The translations under genes and the position numbers were made by a program. This document shows positions 23,801 to 37,200 of a DNA stretch of 64,000 nt, in pieces (the first letter of the stretch is position 1; the number at the start of each line of letters is the position of its first letter). This stretch comes from Amyelois transitella (lineage: Eukaryota; Arthropoda; Insecta; Lepidoptera; Pyralidae): the NCBI RefSeq assembly GCF_032362555.1, contig NC_083535.1, forward strand, positions 5,828,001 to 5,892,000, read 5' to 3'. Below the pieces are notes generated by a model. That model was not told where the DNA came from. It worked only from the letters and a program-made list of their open reading frames with translations, and did not search any database.

Positions 23801-26800
23801 GGATTTTATGTGATATTGTAGAGACCATACTGTGTTGGGATTAATGTGAGACTTTTGAAGTGGTGTACAGGTACTGCTCAGTATACTTAGGCAGCGTCAC
23901 AACTGATGGTAATAATTTTAATTAACGTCACTTTAAAATGAAACTCAAATAACTGTATTGCGCACGAGCTCCTTAAGTCGCGACTCCCTAAAAGATCTCG
24001 TCTGGCTTGTTGAAATCCAAAAATATTCTATGAAAATACTGATATTTTTTTCAATCGCGTTTACTTATCAACATATTATATTGGACATAAATGAACTTTG
24101 TAGGCCCTTGCAAATTATATTAATAGGTATCTCACGATTGGCGGAAGTAAGTATTACTTTTGATGAAAAATCTATTATAAATCAATGCACACATGGACTG
24201 TGCCACAAAACTGACACCAAAAGGCCTCTCAAAATTCCCTCGCGGAAGTATAGAACGGAATAGTTAAGGGCCTTGAGCGTGACATAAATTGTTCTTTCCA
24301 ACCGAGGTCAAATTGTGGTAGCGTTGGAATGGCTTGATAGCGGTATTAATGCTAAATTACCCACCCTGAATTACCTACAGGAAGCTTAGCTGCGATTATT
24401 ATAAAATTATTTTAATCAATTAAAAGGACTATAATCTTAAAAAGTCCCGAAAAACTGGTAACCCATAGGAACTGTTAACTTTCACCTGCTTTCCTTTTGG
24501 TATATCAGGAAGGGCTAAATTTACAAACATTTCTAGATATATATATATATATGAGTAGTACCTATTCGCGTCATTCATTTTATACTGTACTATATTTTAC
24601 ACCGTGGAAGTTTACCTATAATCAACTCAATATCCCTTGTGGAGTAGGCAAATCCAACAATCTTGGAGACTGAAAGCCCACTAAGCTACATATATGGCTT
24701 AGTGATGTAAATTAAATTCGATTTTTTACAACATTCATAGAAAAGATATGGATTGGTCCTATTTTTAAGTGCCGGATACCACTATATATTTTTATAAACA
24801 CGAGATCGATTGTGATTACGTAAGTAGTAACTTAATTCCAATCTAAACTTACATTTTGACGTATTCATCCCCAAACTTGGTAAGAGAGCGGATAGCGGTG
24901 GGTGCCGTGTAGAACTGGGTGACTTTGAACTTGTCCACGAGGGCCCAGTAGCGGTCGTTGTCGGGGTAGAATGGCGTGCCCTCGAACTGTCACACACATA
25001 TCACGTATTTAATATGATTTAAACTGACAGAATATTGATTATTTGCATTTGACTTAGTTGGATAAATAAAATGAGATTATATTTCAGTGATAGCAACACA
25101 ACTATCGTTTTTATCAGAACGAATGACGGTATACTGCTGTGTAGAACTGAACTGGGTAACTTTGAACTTGTTCACTAGACGTCAGGGCAAAACACCGTGT
25201 CCTCGTACTGTCACAGACATGCCGGGCATTTATCTTTATGACCCAAACTGAGAAACTATTGAATAATCTCAATTAAGATAAATAAGATGATATTACAACA
25301 GATTACGAAGCACACAACTTTCATTTATTTATCAAGTTGTTAAGTACCTTTTAAAGATAGGAGAGATTGTGTTACCGAATTGAATACAGGCTGTGAATCC
25401 CGTGGGAGCCTATTTTCTTAAATCTCTATAATCATAATAACCTATAATCATCCCTAGACCACATTTTCAAGAATGTATGCTAAGTTATTACTAGATTTCC
25501 CTCTGGGATTTTAATGGGAAATTCCAGAAAAAGCAAATCTGAGTGTTATTCCTTAATAGAGGTCTAGTCTAATACTGGACCAAACTTTGTAACGTAAAGA
25601 AGTATTAATATATATATGTATATATATATATATTTATTTTATTCTATTACTATCTACTAATTCATTAGTAGCTCATTAGTAATATCATTGAAAAAATAGG
25701 TATATTTTGCTAAAAATAATACACAATACACGATTAGATTTCGTCGGGACTTCTCAAGCCCGTATCTGGGTAGTTGGATCAAGCTGGTGACCTCCAATAT
25801 CGCGGAACATTTAAAGGTCAAGCAAGGAGAACGTCCAGTGGAAGAGAATGCCATAAAGTTTTATTGAAATACCTACTAATTATAATTAAGTACAATTTTA
25901 AGATAAATCTATCAAAGGAGTTCTGTCAAAGACAAAGAACATATTCTTTCAATAAACTCTAAGTTGGAAAATCGATTTAAAACTCGCTTGATTTCGATTA
26001 CCCTTGTTTATAAGGAAAGTTGTTTAGTATCTATTCAAACTATGAATTTTACCTACCTACAGAATACATGAAGCCTAGTATGTACCATAACTCTCTCCTC
26101 AGGGAGACATTTAATTAATTTTACCTAAATGATCCTGTATGCAGCATATCAGCCGATTCAAAAAGATTTAAGAAAAATTATTATTTGTGGCTATTTACTC
26201 AACAATACAAACATTGATTTTACGTCGGCAGTATTAAGAGAAAATGCATATCTACTTACTGCATAATATTATACCTAGTGGTCATTATAGAACAAAGAAA
26301 TTGGATTAATGCCACACATTTGTAATTTTGTTATATTTTACCAGATTATCGTTATTGAGTTTATCATTTGTATTATTCAATTTATATTTTATACAATGTA
26401 AATAAATTATACCTAACAACCTAAGTCCTGTATAGCGGTCAATCTATAGGTATTTAATTATGGAACTCCTCGTAGGTAAGCACCCCATAATATTATAAGC
26501 ATTTTTATCCCGTGAAATCTGGGGTACCTATGTCTAATGATCATGAAATTAGTAATGTTAAAATCCTATAAGACCTTTTCTATGATAAGGCAAACAAAAT
26601 ATTAACCGAAAGTTCATTAACATTTGTGATCTTCTGAAAGAATCTATTCAATCAAGATATGCTACGGCTACAATGTATCAACTATCTATGTGTCACAGTT
26701 CATTTAAAAAATGTGACTCAAATAGAATAACTACACTAAACTAGTATTTTAGTAGTAATAATAAGTGGATACATAGTTGTATACGTACATCCTGAATGAT

Positions 26801-29800
26801 TAATGAGTCATGAAATCAAATAAACTGTAACAGCATAAAAAAATACTTACAATCACAGAGGTAGCGGCGTTCGCTAAAGGCGCGTACACAACATACGTGT
26901 GTCCGGTAATCCATCCCACATCGGCTGTGCACCAAAAGACGTCTTTGTCCACGTAGTCGAAAACGTAACGGAACGTAGCCGTGGCGTACACGAGATATCC
27001 CGCGGTGGTGTGCAATACACCTTTGGGCTTCCCCGTTGATCCGCTGGAGAAAATAACTTTCATGCTATAAATGTCTTGTGGCAGTTCATCTGCGGCATCA
27101 TCGGCTTTTGTCATTTTTACGTCTTTCCTTAGGTGGGGCTACTTTTCCTTTGACCACAATATAAGAAGCGACTCCCGTTTAACCACAGAGCCAGAAACAG
27201 TTCTCTGAATGCCGTTGGATCTACGACCAATCTAACGAACTATTTTTTCGTCCTCGGGCGGTACTCAATAGGATTTTTCATTCGTCTAAAGAATGGATAT
27301 TTATTTTTTGTCGATGAATAGTTTTTAAATAAATATTGCTGTTGGCAAATTCAAGATGGCGATAAAATTATGCTGTCGTCGAACCATTTCCGGGAAACGT
27401 TCAGGGAAACGAGATGCCAAACTTACAATGTTAATCATATTATCGTGTAATTTTTTTTAAACGTTGTTTCTTATCTACATTAATTTAATGACATAATTTA
27501 TACAGGAAATGTTTTACTTGTTACACCTAAATCAACAATTTTGCAACAAAAAAGTTTCGTATAAGTAAAAATATTTGCAATGTAACAAGAATTGTTATTC
27601 ATAAATAACCCTATTATTGTTTTTGTATGCATAGTGTTGTATTTTTACATGTCTTAATTTCAACGCAGATTATGGCAATTTTACAAATTCCATGTATGAA
27701 TGATGTAAGAAACATTTTTTTTTTATTTATAGGTAATTCAAAGATGGTATGCTAAATTGGAAAACGCATTTTAAGTTTTTAATCGATAGATTTTATGCTG
27801 TCAATATATAGCATCGTGGGCTACCTTTACGGAAAATATATGATCCTGGAAAATTAACAAAGGCAACACGTTAGCACTGATGCTAGGAAGAAAATTGTAA
27901 TACCTAATTTACAATCATTATCCTCAAGACACTCGTACAATGACATCAAGTTTCAAGCAATCTATACGTGATCGTGACCTAATTCATTAGAATAGGTATC
28001 CGCGTTGTTGATACAAGTACTATGAAGACAACCTTAGGCATAACATTTTTTAAAGAACGTGTAATAGACGTGCTGTCATTAACTTCTTATTTCAGGATTT
28101 GAGTGAATGAATCTTCACACTAAATAGACATATTTTCAAACAAGATATTGTGACGTGAATGGCTATTTTATTCCATAAATTATAATCACGTGGTATGTGT
28201 ATTGATTTAATACCTAGTGTACAGCATAAACAGTGGGTCTTCAGCGGCCATCCACTCCGGGGGACAGATGGTGGACTGCCCCTCCAACAGATCATGCCAC
28301 CAGATGTCCCTCTCATCGTTCCATTTGTACTGTATGGCAAAATAATTTAAACATTTTAAACAACTTTATGTAGTAATAAAAAAAAAGAGATTGTGCCCTG
28401 TGATTCCCGACACCAATAAAAAAAAGAATAGGACCACTCTTTCTCTTTACCATGTATGTCGTAAAAGGCGACTAAGGGATAGGCTTATAAACTTGGGACT
28501 CTTCTCTAAAGTGATGGGCTAGCAACCTATCAATATTTGAGTGTGCAAGACTGTTGGCTCTGTCTACTTCGGACAGTGGAAGAAGCGAAAGAAGTATATT
28601 TCGCTTTATCCACATTCAAAACTCTCTTCATTGAAGCTCATCGGTTGCGGGTAGGTACTTGACCCGACCTTATGCTAGAACGTCTTCGATATGATCAAGA
28701 TAATAAAAAATATATACCTGGAGATATATATATAGTTCTACTATCGCCCTTCAGATCATACTAATCTTATGATATAATAAGAAAGTTATTTTAATGGGCC
28801 AAAATGGACTTTGTACCAAATATCTATGTTCAGAAGACAAAGGTGAGAAAAAAATACAAAGTCCCGGCTGATATGTGCGTGATAACTATACTAAAAACAA
28901 AAACACTAGAATCAACTACACAAACATCAAGTTAAATGTTTGTTTATTAAAACATAATTAAATTCATGAGTAAACAAATATTGTAGAGGCCCTCTTAGTA
29001 TTTCGGACCACACGCTCTACTTAAAACAGATTGTGAAATAGAACAATAAGTCATGAAACTGATTGCGACACATAGGAATTATTTTATTTATGCGAAACAT
29101 AGACCATTGTTACGAAGGAATATGTTGCCTAAAGTTTTAACTTTTTTAGGACGTAATTTTATATTTCCTTTGCGTAACTCACTCGTATACCTAACTTTAG
29201 TAATTTTATAAGAGACGTGTAAAACTCACTAAAGTGCGAATATCTTCAGGCAACGGGCCGCAGGGCGTCACTCGATCGAGATGAGACACAATGATGCAGG
29301 ATTTGATCGTGTGATTGTGCTTCGTCTTCGCTTTTTGTATGGCTTCGTCACAGATGTTCTTTAGCACAAGGAGTTTCTCCCCTCGCCAGCCGCCATCCGC
29401 AGTCACCAACACTTTCGCTTTACAATCGGACATGCGCTCCGCTAGAGAGTCCGATGAAAAACCTGCGAACTAAGAAAAACTGAATATAATCACAAAATCA
29501 AAATCACTAGATAATAAAAAACAAAAGAATCGCCTGTGGCAGATTAACAGATCTACGCCTATGAGTCCTATTTATTTTTTGTAATATAGGTATACTCCAA
29601 AAGTCATATACAATTCAATGACTACAATACATTTTCTCTGTATAAACTTCAGTTAATAAGACTTACCACAACGGAATGGACCGCGCCGATCCTCGCACAT
29701 GCCAGCATACAGATCACCGTCTCCAAAATCATGGGCATGTAGACGGCCACCCGGTCGCCCTTGGTCACGCCGCTGTCCCGCAGTCCGTTGGCGAACTGGC

Positions 29801-32800
29801 ACACCAACTCTGTCAGCTTTTTGTACGTCACCCGGCAGTAGTCATCGGGGCTGTTGCCTTCCCTGCGAAAGATCGTTCCTTTAATAACATCTAGACACAA
29901 ATAGTAGTCTCTGCCTACCCCTCCGGGAAAGAGGCGTGATTTATGTATGTATGTAGACACAAATATAACATACAAAATGACGCCTGTTTTCCGAACGCAG
30001 TGACTACAACTTTCCACGTCATTCATCACTCGGGTTATGAAACATGGTCGATTTAGGGTACTTTTGATTCTTACTTTTCGCCAGGAAGTCTGAAATGAAT
30101 AATTGACTAATTTAAAAAAAAAAGCAGAAATGATGACGAAAAACATCAATATAATGATACTTCACAATAATTGATAAAAATACTGACTTTTGTAGGCTTT
30201 TTTTCGTAGGTACGGCAAAAATAAAGAAATAAGATCAAAACTCCTTTGTACTCGTTATCCTCACTAGTAGAAAATAAATAGAAAAGAAAATAGAGGAAAC
30301 GAATAAAGCTATTTAAATTATTAAACTCGAGCTATCGATCTGTAATGCAAGCCCTTCATCACTCTCAGCTAAAGTTGCATAACATATAGGTAGGTATCGA
30401 CGGCCTCTGTGGCGCAGCGGTAGCGCGCTTGTCTGTGACACCAGGGGTCCCGGGTTCGAATCCCGGCCAGGGCATGATGAGAAACGAACTTTCTCCGATT
30501 GGCCTGGGTCTTGGATGTTTATCTATATAAGTATTTATTATAAAATATAGTATCGTTGAGTTAGTATCTCGTAACACAAGTCTCGAACTTACTTCGAGGC
30601 TAACTCAATCAGTGTAATTTGTCCCGTATATATTTATTTATATATTTATATTTATTTATTTATTTATCCATAATGTCTGCACCAATGACGCACAAATGGA
30701 ATTCCATTTAAACAGAAAAAGAAATGAATTGAGTACTCTCTACATGGCTCGGACGACAAGAGCTAGCTCAGGATTCGATAAGTTTTACTACACTACATAC
30801 ATACATACATATAATTACGTCTATATCCCTTGCGGGGTAGACAGAGCCAACAGTCTTGAAAAGACTGATAGGCCACGTTCAGCTGTTTGGCTTTATGATG
30901 GAATTGAGATTCAAATAGTGACAGGTTGCTAGCCCATCGCCTTAAAGCGGAATCCCAAGTTTACAAGCCTATCCCTTAGTCGCCTTTTACGACATCCATG
31001 GGAACGAGATGGAGTGGTCCTATTCTTTTTTTTATTGGTGCCGAAAACCACACGGCACACTAAATGGTTGTCAAACAAACACACGTCATTGTACGAGTAT
31101 ATGTTTGAAAGCTAATAAGGAGTTGTATGTATGTAATTTTACTGGAATCCACCCGGCATATCTTTGACTTTATCTACCCTTAAATATTTATTCTTAATTT
31201 GTACCAACCAAATACTTACAAAGTAATTTGATGAAGCAATTTTCCAGTTGATTAATAATAGATTTAGATTGCATGTTGCAACCTGCAAGTTTACGAGTAT
31301 GCATGCATCTTCTGACCTTTACATAGGTACACAATTACCTACGGTCGATACTTAAGGTGGTATTTATATTTTATTCATCCACTTATGTACTTTCTTGCCT
31401 AAACATTAGAAACCCTTTGGTTGTATAAGAAATGTTATTAACATTACATTTATTATTTTTAAAAGAATCACACGAAGCTACATGTTCTTACTACAACCTA
31501 CATTTCGTTAGGTGCATGAATGGCCGTAAATGATATTATACAAAATCCTGTTTAAAAATTAACTAATTTTTTTTGACAAACATGAAACTATCCTAATACC
31601 ATCGATAAACGCTCATTCGAATTCAATGCAGCCTTTATTCAAGTCAACATGACCTAAGACCCTTAGTGGCCTGCCTATTCCATCCAGCAAGGCACGATAA
31701 ATATGACTAGCTAGCTAGTCATACAATTATGAAAAGATCTAAGTTTTCTTTAAGTTTTTAGTTTTATTATGTTTAATTTCATATTTAATTTACATTTGTT
31801 TCTCATACATAATTAATTTAAAAAATATAAAATATTCGTTTAAAATCATAAGTCCTAAAGAAGCCCTGATGTTGCATGCATGGGATTTCGTGTTACAAAA
31901 TTTTATTTCCGCAAGTTATTGCCATGCATATGAAACCTTCGACATTTCTCGCAAAAAATTCAAAGGGCGTGGCAGAAAAACGCGGAAGTGAGAGCGTTAG
32001 GAAGTATGATTAGTGTAAAAATGAATAAAAGCAGGTTGACTAAGCAAATGTTTAAGAAGCGTGTGAATGAGAACGTTGGAGGAGAAAAGCCGAGAACAAC
32101 GTAATTTAGATCAAATCCAAGTCGTCCTGGCGAAAAGACAGGTCAAAGCCAACTGACGAGCTTGCATGAAGAGAGTTATGAATGTGGATGAAGCGAAAGT
32201 ATGCAGGAATCGTGGCAAGTGGAAAGATATACCTAGTCTCTGCCGACCCCTCCGGCAAAGAGGCATGCTTTTATGTGTGTATAATTGAATTCTCGTTTGA
32301 CCCTAGTGTCATGTTGTATGCAGGTGTGAACCAAACTCAATGTGGATTATGGCTATACAGTTGCCTGAAATCTGCAGATTTTCTCACGATGTTTTTCCTA
32401 GTCCCTCACTTGCATAAACTAACATATGAGAACATCACTCTGGAGCTAATATTAGACAAATCAATATCAAGCTGTTCGGCGCTGAAATAATCGTGCGTGC
32501 ATAAAGAACTATTTTGTTATATGTATAGGTAATTTACTAAATATGCATTCAAAGTGCATATTTAGTAAATACCTTAAAAATAAAGATTTTGATATCAGTT
32601 ACATTCATGTGTACCTACTTATAGGTAACGAACATGAGTTGCTTTGATGACTTAACAAATCAATCAGCAATATGCCAGACGACATTATTGAATAATCGGG
32701 CGCGCGCAATGTCGTTCCGTACTACTAGGTATGCGCAGTCTTCTTATCATAAATTTTAACGGATATCTCTTATCCCTATTTTTCACTTAGAGGACAACAT

Positions 32801-34242
32801 TGTGAGAAAATCTACATTCAGGAAACTGAATGTGTAGCCACGATCCAATCTAAGTTCCCTTGTTAACAAGGTAAGGCGGCAGTCACACACCTCTAAAATC
32901 TTACCTGCCAATGTCATAAGCGGACCCTGGGTCTAGGCCGAGGAAATAGCAGATGGGACCGTCAAAAATACGGTCGAATTATTTATTTATTTTACTTTTT
33001 TATTATACTTTTTTAAGTCAGTAAAAAGGATAGTTCATAGCTACTTGATGACAATTAAGCTACCGTTTCAGCAAAGATAAAAGTCATCCGGTTAATAAGT
33101 ACCTATGTGCGAGTAGGTTACCTTGAATTACCAAGATCTCCATTGGCATCGTCAGAGGTTTTACTTTATTATATATAATTTACCTTTAGCTTACACAAAG
33201 ATTAAGTCGGGTGCAGGGGAAGGATAACAAGAGCAGTTACTCTACTAAACATTTGCACTAAATGCTTGCAAAATGAATTGAAAATGGCTAAAAGCCTTAA
33301 TAGCAATGATTTTTTTCTACAATTTTGTTTGTTTGGTGCAAGTATATGTTCAATATGAACATTTATGCTTGCTAGGTACACCTACATTACAACTTTCTAG
33401 GGTTTTCTTTTATAAAATATACAGCATAGACAAAGATTTAACTGAAAGAAAACGTCTTATGGCACTATTGTACATTAGTTTTTGTGCAATATAAGCCTGT
33501 TATCAATTTATGTGAATGTACATTTTCATAAATGTGTGTTTGAGGAAAAACAAATAAGTAGGTAACGTAGATGAGTTAAGACAAGATAGTATCACAATGA
33601 TACAGATCTCGATGTTTCACAAGCAATGATAAGTGTAGAGCTAGTGACATTCGCATAGCGGCATGATGAACGTGGAGATGAGATAAAACATTACATAACT
33701 CAAGGGTTAGTCCCGTCTAGCATAGACCGACGGAACCAACGGCTAAAATTTGCTTCGGAAAATCAATATTTCGCGCGCCGTCTCAGTGGTGCAGTCGCTC
33801 AGCTGACTATTGATTCATAGCAGTCTGAATTAGGTACTTACCAATAATATGCAATTTTATCTCCATGGCCGTTCCTCACGTTGCGATCTAGGAGGTTGAA
33901 ACAAACGTTGGTCACCGCTCCTTCCATCCATTTCACGAAAATGTTCCCCTTGTTTATATCGAAGTTGTAGGACACGAAGTTACCAGGCTGCGGCGGTGTC
34001 TGCCAATAAAATTCATTGGCTATTTCAGACCAGAAACCCTCGGGATCTTCGAGGGATTTTTTGTGCATCTCTTTGTATTTATCGAAAGATGGTATGCGCG
34101 ATTTCTCGACGACATAGTCGGAGGGCTGATAAACGCGCGTCATCGCGGAGTCGTGCGCCGGGCCGTCGCTTTTCAGGTGTTGACTTTTCGCGACGGAGTT
34201 CGCGCGACAACTGAGCGAAATGAGGAGCGAGTACGAGTACAC
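20842..34242 (-). CDS. AcCoAS: Acetyl-coenzyme A synthetase (ACSS2 type, 9 exons)
   Basis: Makes acetyl-CoA from acetate, ATP and CoA through an acetyl-AMP intermediate, in cytosol and nucleus. Exons on the minus strand: 33842-34242, 29667-29862, 29230-29469, 28214-28329, 26851-27043, 24853-24986, 23604-23793, 22534-22723 and 20842-21278, all GT-AG and in phase. The chain is 698 residues from the first Met, or 665 from the Met at 34141-34143 ([14 protein letters not shown]); the shorter length fits the roughly 670 of insect homologues better. Motifs: N-terminal ACS cap ([16 protein letters not shown]); nucleotide-binding [10 protein letters not shown] split across exons 4 and 5 (about residue 317); [33 protein letters not shown]; and [11 protein letters not shown] with the catalytic, acetylatable Lys near residue 662. 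The first 33 residues of the long form could be an alternative N-terminus. Lies 3.1 kb downstream of MBTPS1 in the same orientation. Confidence 0.96.
22325..22440 (-). repeat. Family A fragment in AcCoAS intron 8
   Basis: Reads as a diverged minus-strand piece of family A (AACGATGGGCTA, GGCTCTGTCTCG). It is short, so the assignment is tentative. Confidence 0.4.
23288..23485 (+). repeat. Family A repeat in AcCoAS intron 7/8 region
   Basis: Near-complete copy: (ACAT/CTAC)n start, TATATGCCTTGCGGGGTAGA, GTCGCCTTTTACGACATCC, and CGGGAACCACACGGTAC at the end. Confidence 0.85.
24612..24780 (+). repeat. Family A repeat, old copy
   Basis: TATCCCTTGTGGAGTAGGCA, AATCTTGGAGACTGAAAG and TTTTTACAACATTCATAGAA follow the family order, but strongly diverged. 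It ends about 70 nt before the AcCoAS exon 6 donor. Confidence 0.6.
25134..25222 (-). pseudogene. Decayed tandem copy of AcCoAS exon 6, inside intron 5
   Basis: On the minus strand an intact CAG acceptor (25210-25208) is followed by TACGAGGACACGGTGTTTTG, matching the start of exon 6 (TTCGAGGGCACGCCATTCTA); further on, AACAAGTTCAAAGTTACCCA matches GACAAGTTCAAAGTCACCCA. Compared with the exon it has lost about 21 nt, gained a duplicated CAGTT and acquired a TAG, so it cannot encode the segment. Similarity continues about 90 nt into the flanking intron (25223-25320 versus 24990-25080), with a constant offset near 221 bp. It therefore arose by local tandem DNA duplication, not by retroposition. 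Confidence 0.85.
25223..26850. other. Remainder of AcCoAS intron 5
   Basis: AT-rich intron with a short (TA)n tract near 25608-25632. No gene or recognised repeat beyond the intronic part of the exon 6 duplication. Confidence 0.6.
28388..28575 (-). repeat. Family A repeat, reverse copy in AcCoAS intron 3
   Basis: Reverse complement order: the CGACACCAATAAAAAAAAGA end, GTCGTAAAAGGCGACTAAGG, GATGGGCTAGCAACCTATCA, and CTGTTGGCTCTGTCTAC. Near-complete. Confidence 0.85.
29905..29962 (+). mobile_element. RTE-like extreme 3' end in AcCoAS intron 1
   Basis: Only the last about 50 bp of the RTE-like family (TAGTCTCTGCCTACCCCTCC, GGGAAAGAGGCGTGATTTAT, then TATG repeats). It lies 43 nt from the exon 2 acceptor. 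This is an extremely 5'-truncated insertion. Confidence 0.8.
30401..30667 (+). repeat. tRNA-derived SINE, best copy
   Basis: The head is tRNA-like with RNA polymerase III box A (TGGCGCAGCGGTAGCG, 30409-30424) and box B (GGTTCGAATCC, about 30453-30463). The body includes GGCCTGGGTCTTGGATGTTT and GAGTTAGTATCTCGTAACAC, and the tail is (TATTTA)n. Related copies lie at 43741-43950, 51700-51982 and 52106-52186. The shared non-tRNA body shows it is a SINE, not a tRNA gene. Confidence 0.9.
30796..31066 (+). repeat. Family A repeat, full-length copy
   Basis: The best full-length example: (CATA)n, CCTTGCGGGGTAGACAGAGC, CAACAGTCTTGAAAAGACTG, a central TTGAGATTCAAATAGTGACA, GTCGCCTTTTACGACATCC and the CCACACGGCAC end. 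The AACAGTCTTGAAAAGACTG stretch carries a small stem. Confidence 0.9.
31965..32290 (+). mobile_element. RTE-like remnant in AcCoAS intron 1
   Basis: Contains diverged stretches of the RTE-like C-terminus (GTGAGAGCGTTAGGAAGTAT, AAAGCAGGTTGACTAAGCAA, AGCTTGCATGAAGAGAGTTA), ending CCGGCAAAGAGGCATGCTTT. Several frameshifts; inactive. Confidence 0.75.
32792..32952 (-). repeat. Dispersed repeat family C, reverse copy
   Basis: Family C is defined by in-window copies: GTTGCATCCTCACC at one end, a central TACCCGTATTGGATCGT-like block, and GCAGGTTTCCTCACGATGTT at the other. This minus-strand copy has GAGAAAATCTACATTCAGGA and CCACGATCCAATCTAAGTT. Confidence 0.55.
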
Positions 34243-37200
34243 TGACCACTCGACTCGCCCCGATGGCTCGCCTTGTCGTTAGCGAAGTGACGCACGCATG
34301 CTATGCGCGTGTCCGTACAATATTCTACTGCTTGCTCTGGAGACAAGAGACGTGATTAGTGACATATGCCCCACAGAGTTAGAGTTATTTGATAAGAGAC
34401 CGTGGATTAGATGTGACATGAGAACAATAGACTTTCTTACTTTTCGTTAGCAACAAATACGACAAAACAAGTTTTTAGGCCGGCTGACTATGATGATAAA
34501 CATCATCTCGTTATGTATAATAGTTGCTCTAGTCTTGCCAAATATTTGATACGATTTATTCCAAGACGAAATTCCAAATTTTTATAGGTAGGTAGCTACC
34601 TACGTTTACTATTTAGTTTTTCAGAAGTGGACATATATCTGGTCTTCAAGTGGCGAAACGCTGGAAAAAATATCAAAAATACAAACAAATTTGGTACATT
34701 AATAACGTAACCAATAATATTTTTTTTTTTATTAAATCATATGACACCAACCTGACCTATGGAGCTTTTTTTCTCATAATGTAAAAAGTTAGTTATTTTA
34801 ATAATGAAAAAACTAAGAAAGGATATAAATACTTTATTTCAAATAAACAATCACCATTTTCAAGCTCCAGATATATAATATCTAACAATCTTCTCGAGAA
34901 AGTAACATGTCAGTCGTTCAATTGTTACACTTCAAAGTTCTACTAAAATATCTACTTATAAAAACCATTAAATCTATATTTACAAACATATGGTAAAAGT
35001 AAATTATCAAATAGGTACACATATTAATATAAACAACTAATACATAAGAATAAGATTTTTAATGCAATTATCTAAGTAATACATAATACATATAAATCTA
35101 ATAATTGTGATGGTTCACTGTGTTTTGTTTATAAAATACTTTTGAATTATAACTTCATATACCGCTACGAGTAATTTTATAATATCAAGATATAATTAAT
35201 AAAGGATATCGTATCATTGTTATATAATTAATTGAACTGAGCTTTGTTATTTTTGCATTTATGAGTATAGCTGTATAAGCTGTCATCTACAGACTAAATA
35301 AAGTAAATCTGTCTGTATGTCATTATTTATTTATTTTATGTGTTCCATGTGCGTGAACAATATTAAAAATAATACAACCAGTAGTCGTTAAGTTTTTCGA
35401 TTCAGCCACATTTTTAAAGATCCTTTTTCTCTCCCAGATAATCAAAACATCCAATGCTGTTAATTACAAAATATTGAAACTACAGAGTAGCGGCTACTCA
35501 GAATGTTGTAGAAATGTTTCTTCATTTTAAACTTTCTGTACATCTTAGGTGGATTACGCAGCGCCTTATTTAATTTTGTTAAACAATATTATCCTGTTTG
35601 CACATGTAAAACGCCGCTACGGACCCGCCTTTAGCTACGTTAAACAAAAATAAACATAAAAAATATACAGCTGATATCCATAAACATAGTAATCTAAAGA
35701 AAAACAAACATTCTCTACACAAATATTATCTACGCTAGATGCTTTGGCTTGCACAAATTATTCATAATTTATTTAACACCTATATTTATTTTGTTTAATT
35801 TCTAAACAGACATCCACAGCATTTTAGGCTGTCACTACATATCTATATTATATGTAAATTACATAAAAGCCCAGCCTAAACCGATGGGTCCAATGAAATA
35901 GATTTGAAATTTGGTATGTGGTACGAGTATATTCTCTCAAAGAGCACCCTATGACAGGATTTCTCGCAATTAAGGCGGGGATAGAAATAAGAGGGACTTT
36001 TCATTTCACGCGGGCGGAGCCGCGGGTGTACCCTAGTACTGCTCAGTTATAAGTAAAACTCTTTAAGTAGGTAATGAAGCAGTTGATCGTTTATAACCAT
36101 AAATACCTCAATAAGTGAGATGATGACCTTACTTCGTAAAACTTGTAAATCGTGGTTGAATAAAAAGCTAACAATCTCATAAGAGTATAGACACGAAAAT
36201 ATTTCAATGATATTAAAACATGAATAACAAAGTAGATTTATATGGTATACATCTATAGACAGTGGTAATTTAGGTCAAATACGTAGCGCCGTACCAGTTA
36301 TACCGTTACCGTTATACCGTACATAGTTACGTCATTAGCAAGAGCTTTAAAAACGATACTCCAAATATTGTATAATCGTATCTAGACGATAATAACAAAA
36401 TATAAGAAATAGCCACCAATCTATTTTCCTAAATTTATCATAATTTTAAAGTAGGCTGCGATAAGATTTTCTTAAGAACAGCGCTCATTTGAACAGATGA
36501 GATAGAATTGTTATATGTTTATCATACTATATAATCCATTTAATAAACTTAATGTGCTATTTACATGACTAATAATTTTGTTTGTTTAATATATACTTAT
36601 GTAACAAACTTAGATATGTATTTTCTCTATACTATGTTTACTCAGCATTTTTAGAATAATATCAGATTTATTTAATTTGACGGTTAAGTAGTTAAAAATA
36701 CCTAGTAATTAATTAAATAGTTGTCGATTAAAATAAAGTCGTGAGGCAATATGTACCAAAAGCGTATAAGCGTTTGACTGTACAAAAAATTAATACGACG
36801 CGCCACGATTTAATTTAAATCAACGACTATCTAAGAGTTAGTTTTAGATTTCAATTAATTATTACATTTCTTTATATAAAAACTTTTTTACAACGTTTAA
36901 TGATAAGATAATCTTTACCGTAACAAAATATATGTACAAAACAACGAAACATTTCTTTTAACGTTGTCTTTTCTCAGCGATACCTTCACAAGGCGAACGA
37001 AGGCAGAGCATTATACTCATATGTACACGCACAATACACAATCATACAAGTGTTTATTTTAATAAATAGCTTTCAATAATTTACATTTCATTATTAATCC
37101 CTTAGTACCTAATATTGCTCTCCCTGGTAGGTTAAGTTTTATAGGAGTCTTTCAATCGGGATAGTACAAAATACTGACAAATTTCCATTAGAATATATGA

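Noticed and set aside
30405-30475. tRNA gene with boxes A and B
   Set aside because: The same head with the same non-tRNA body recurs at 51700-51982, with related partial copies at 43741-43950 and 52106-52186. It is the head of a SINE, not a functional tRNA gene.
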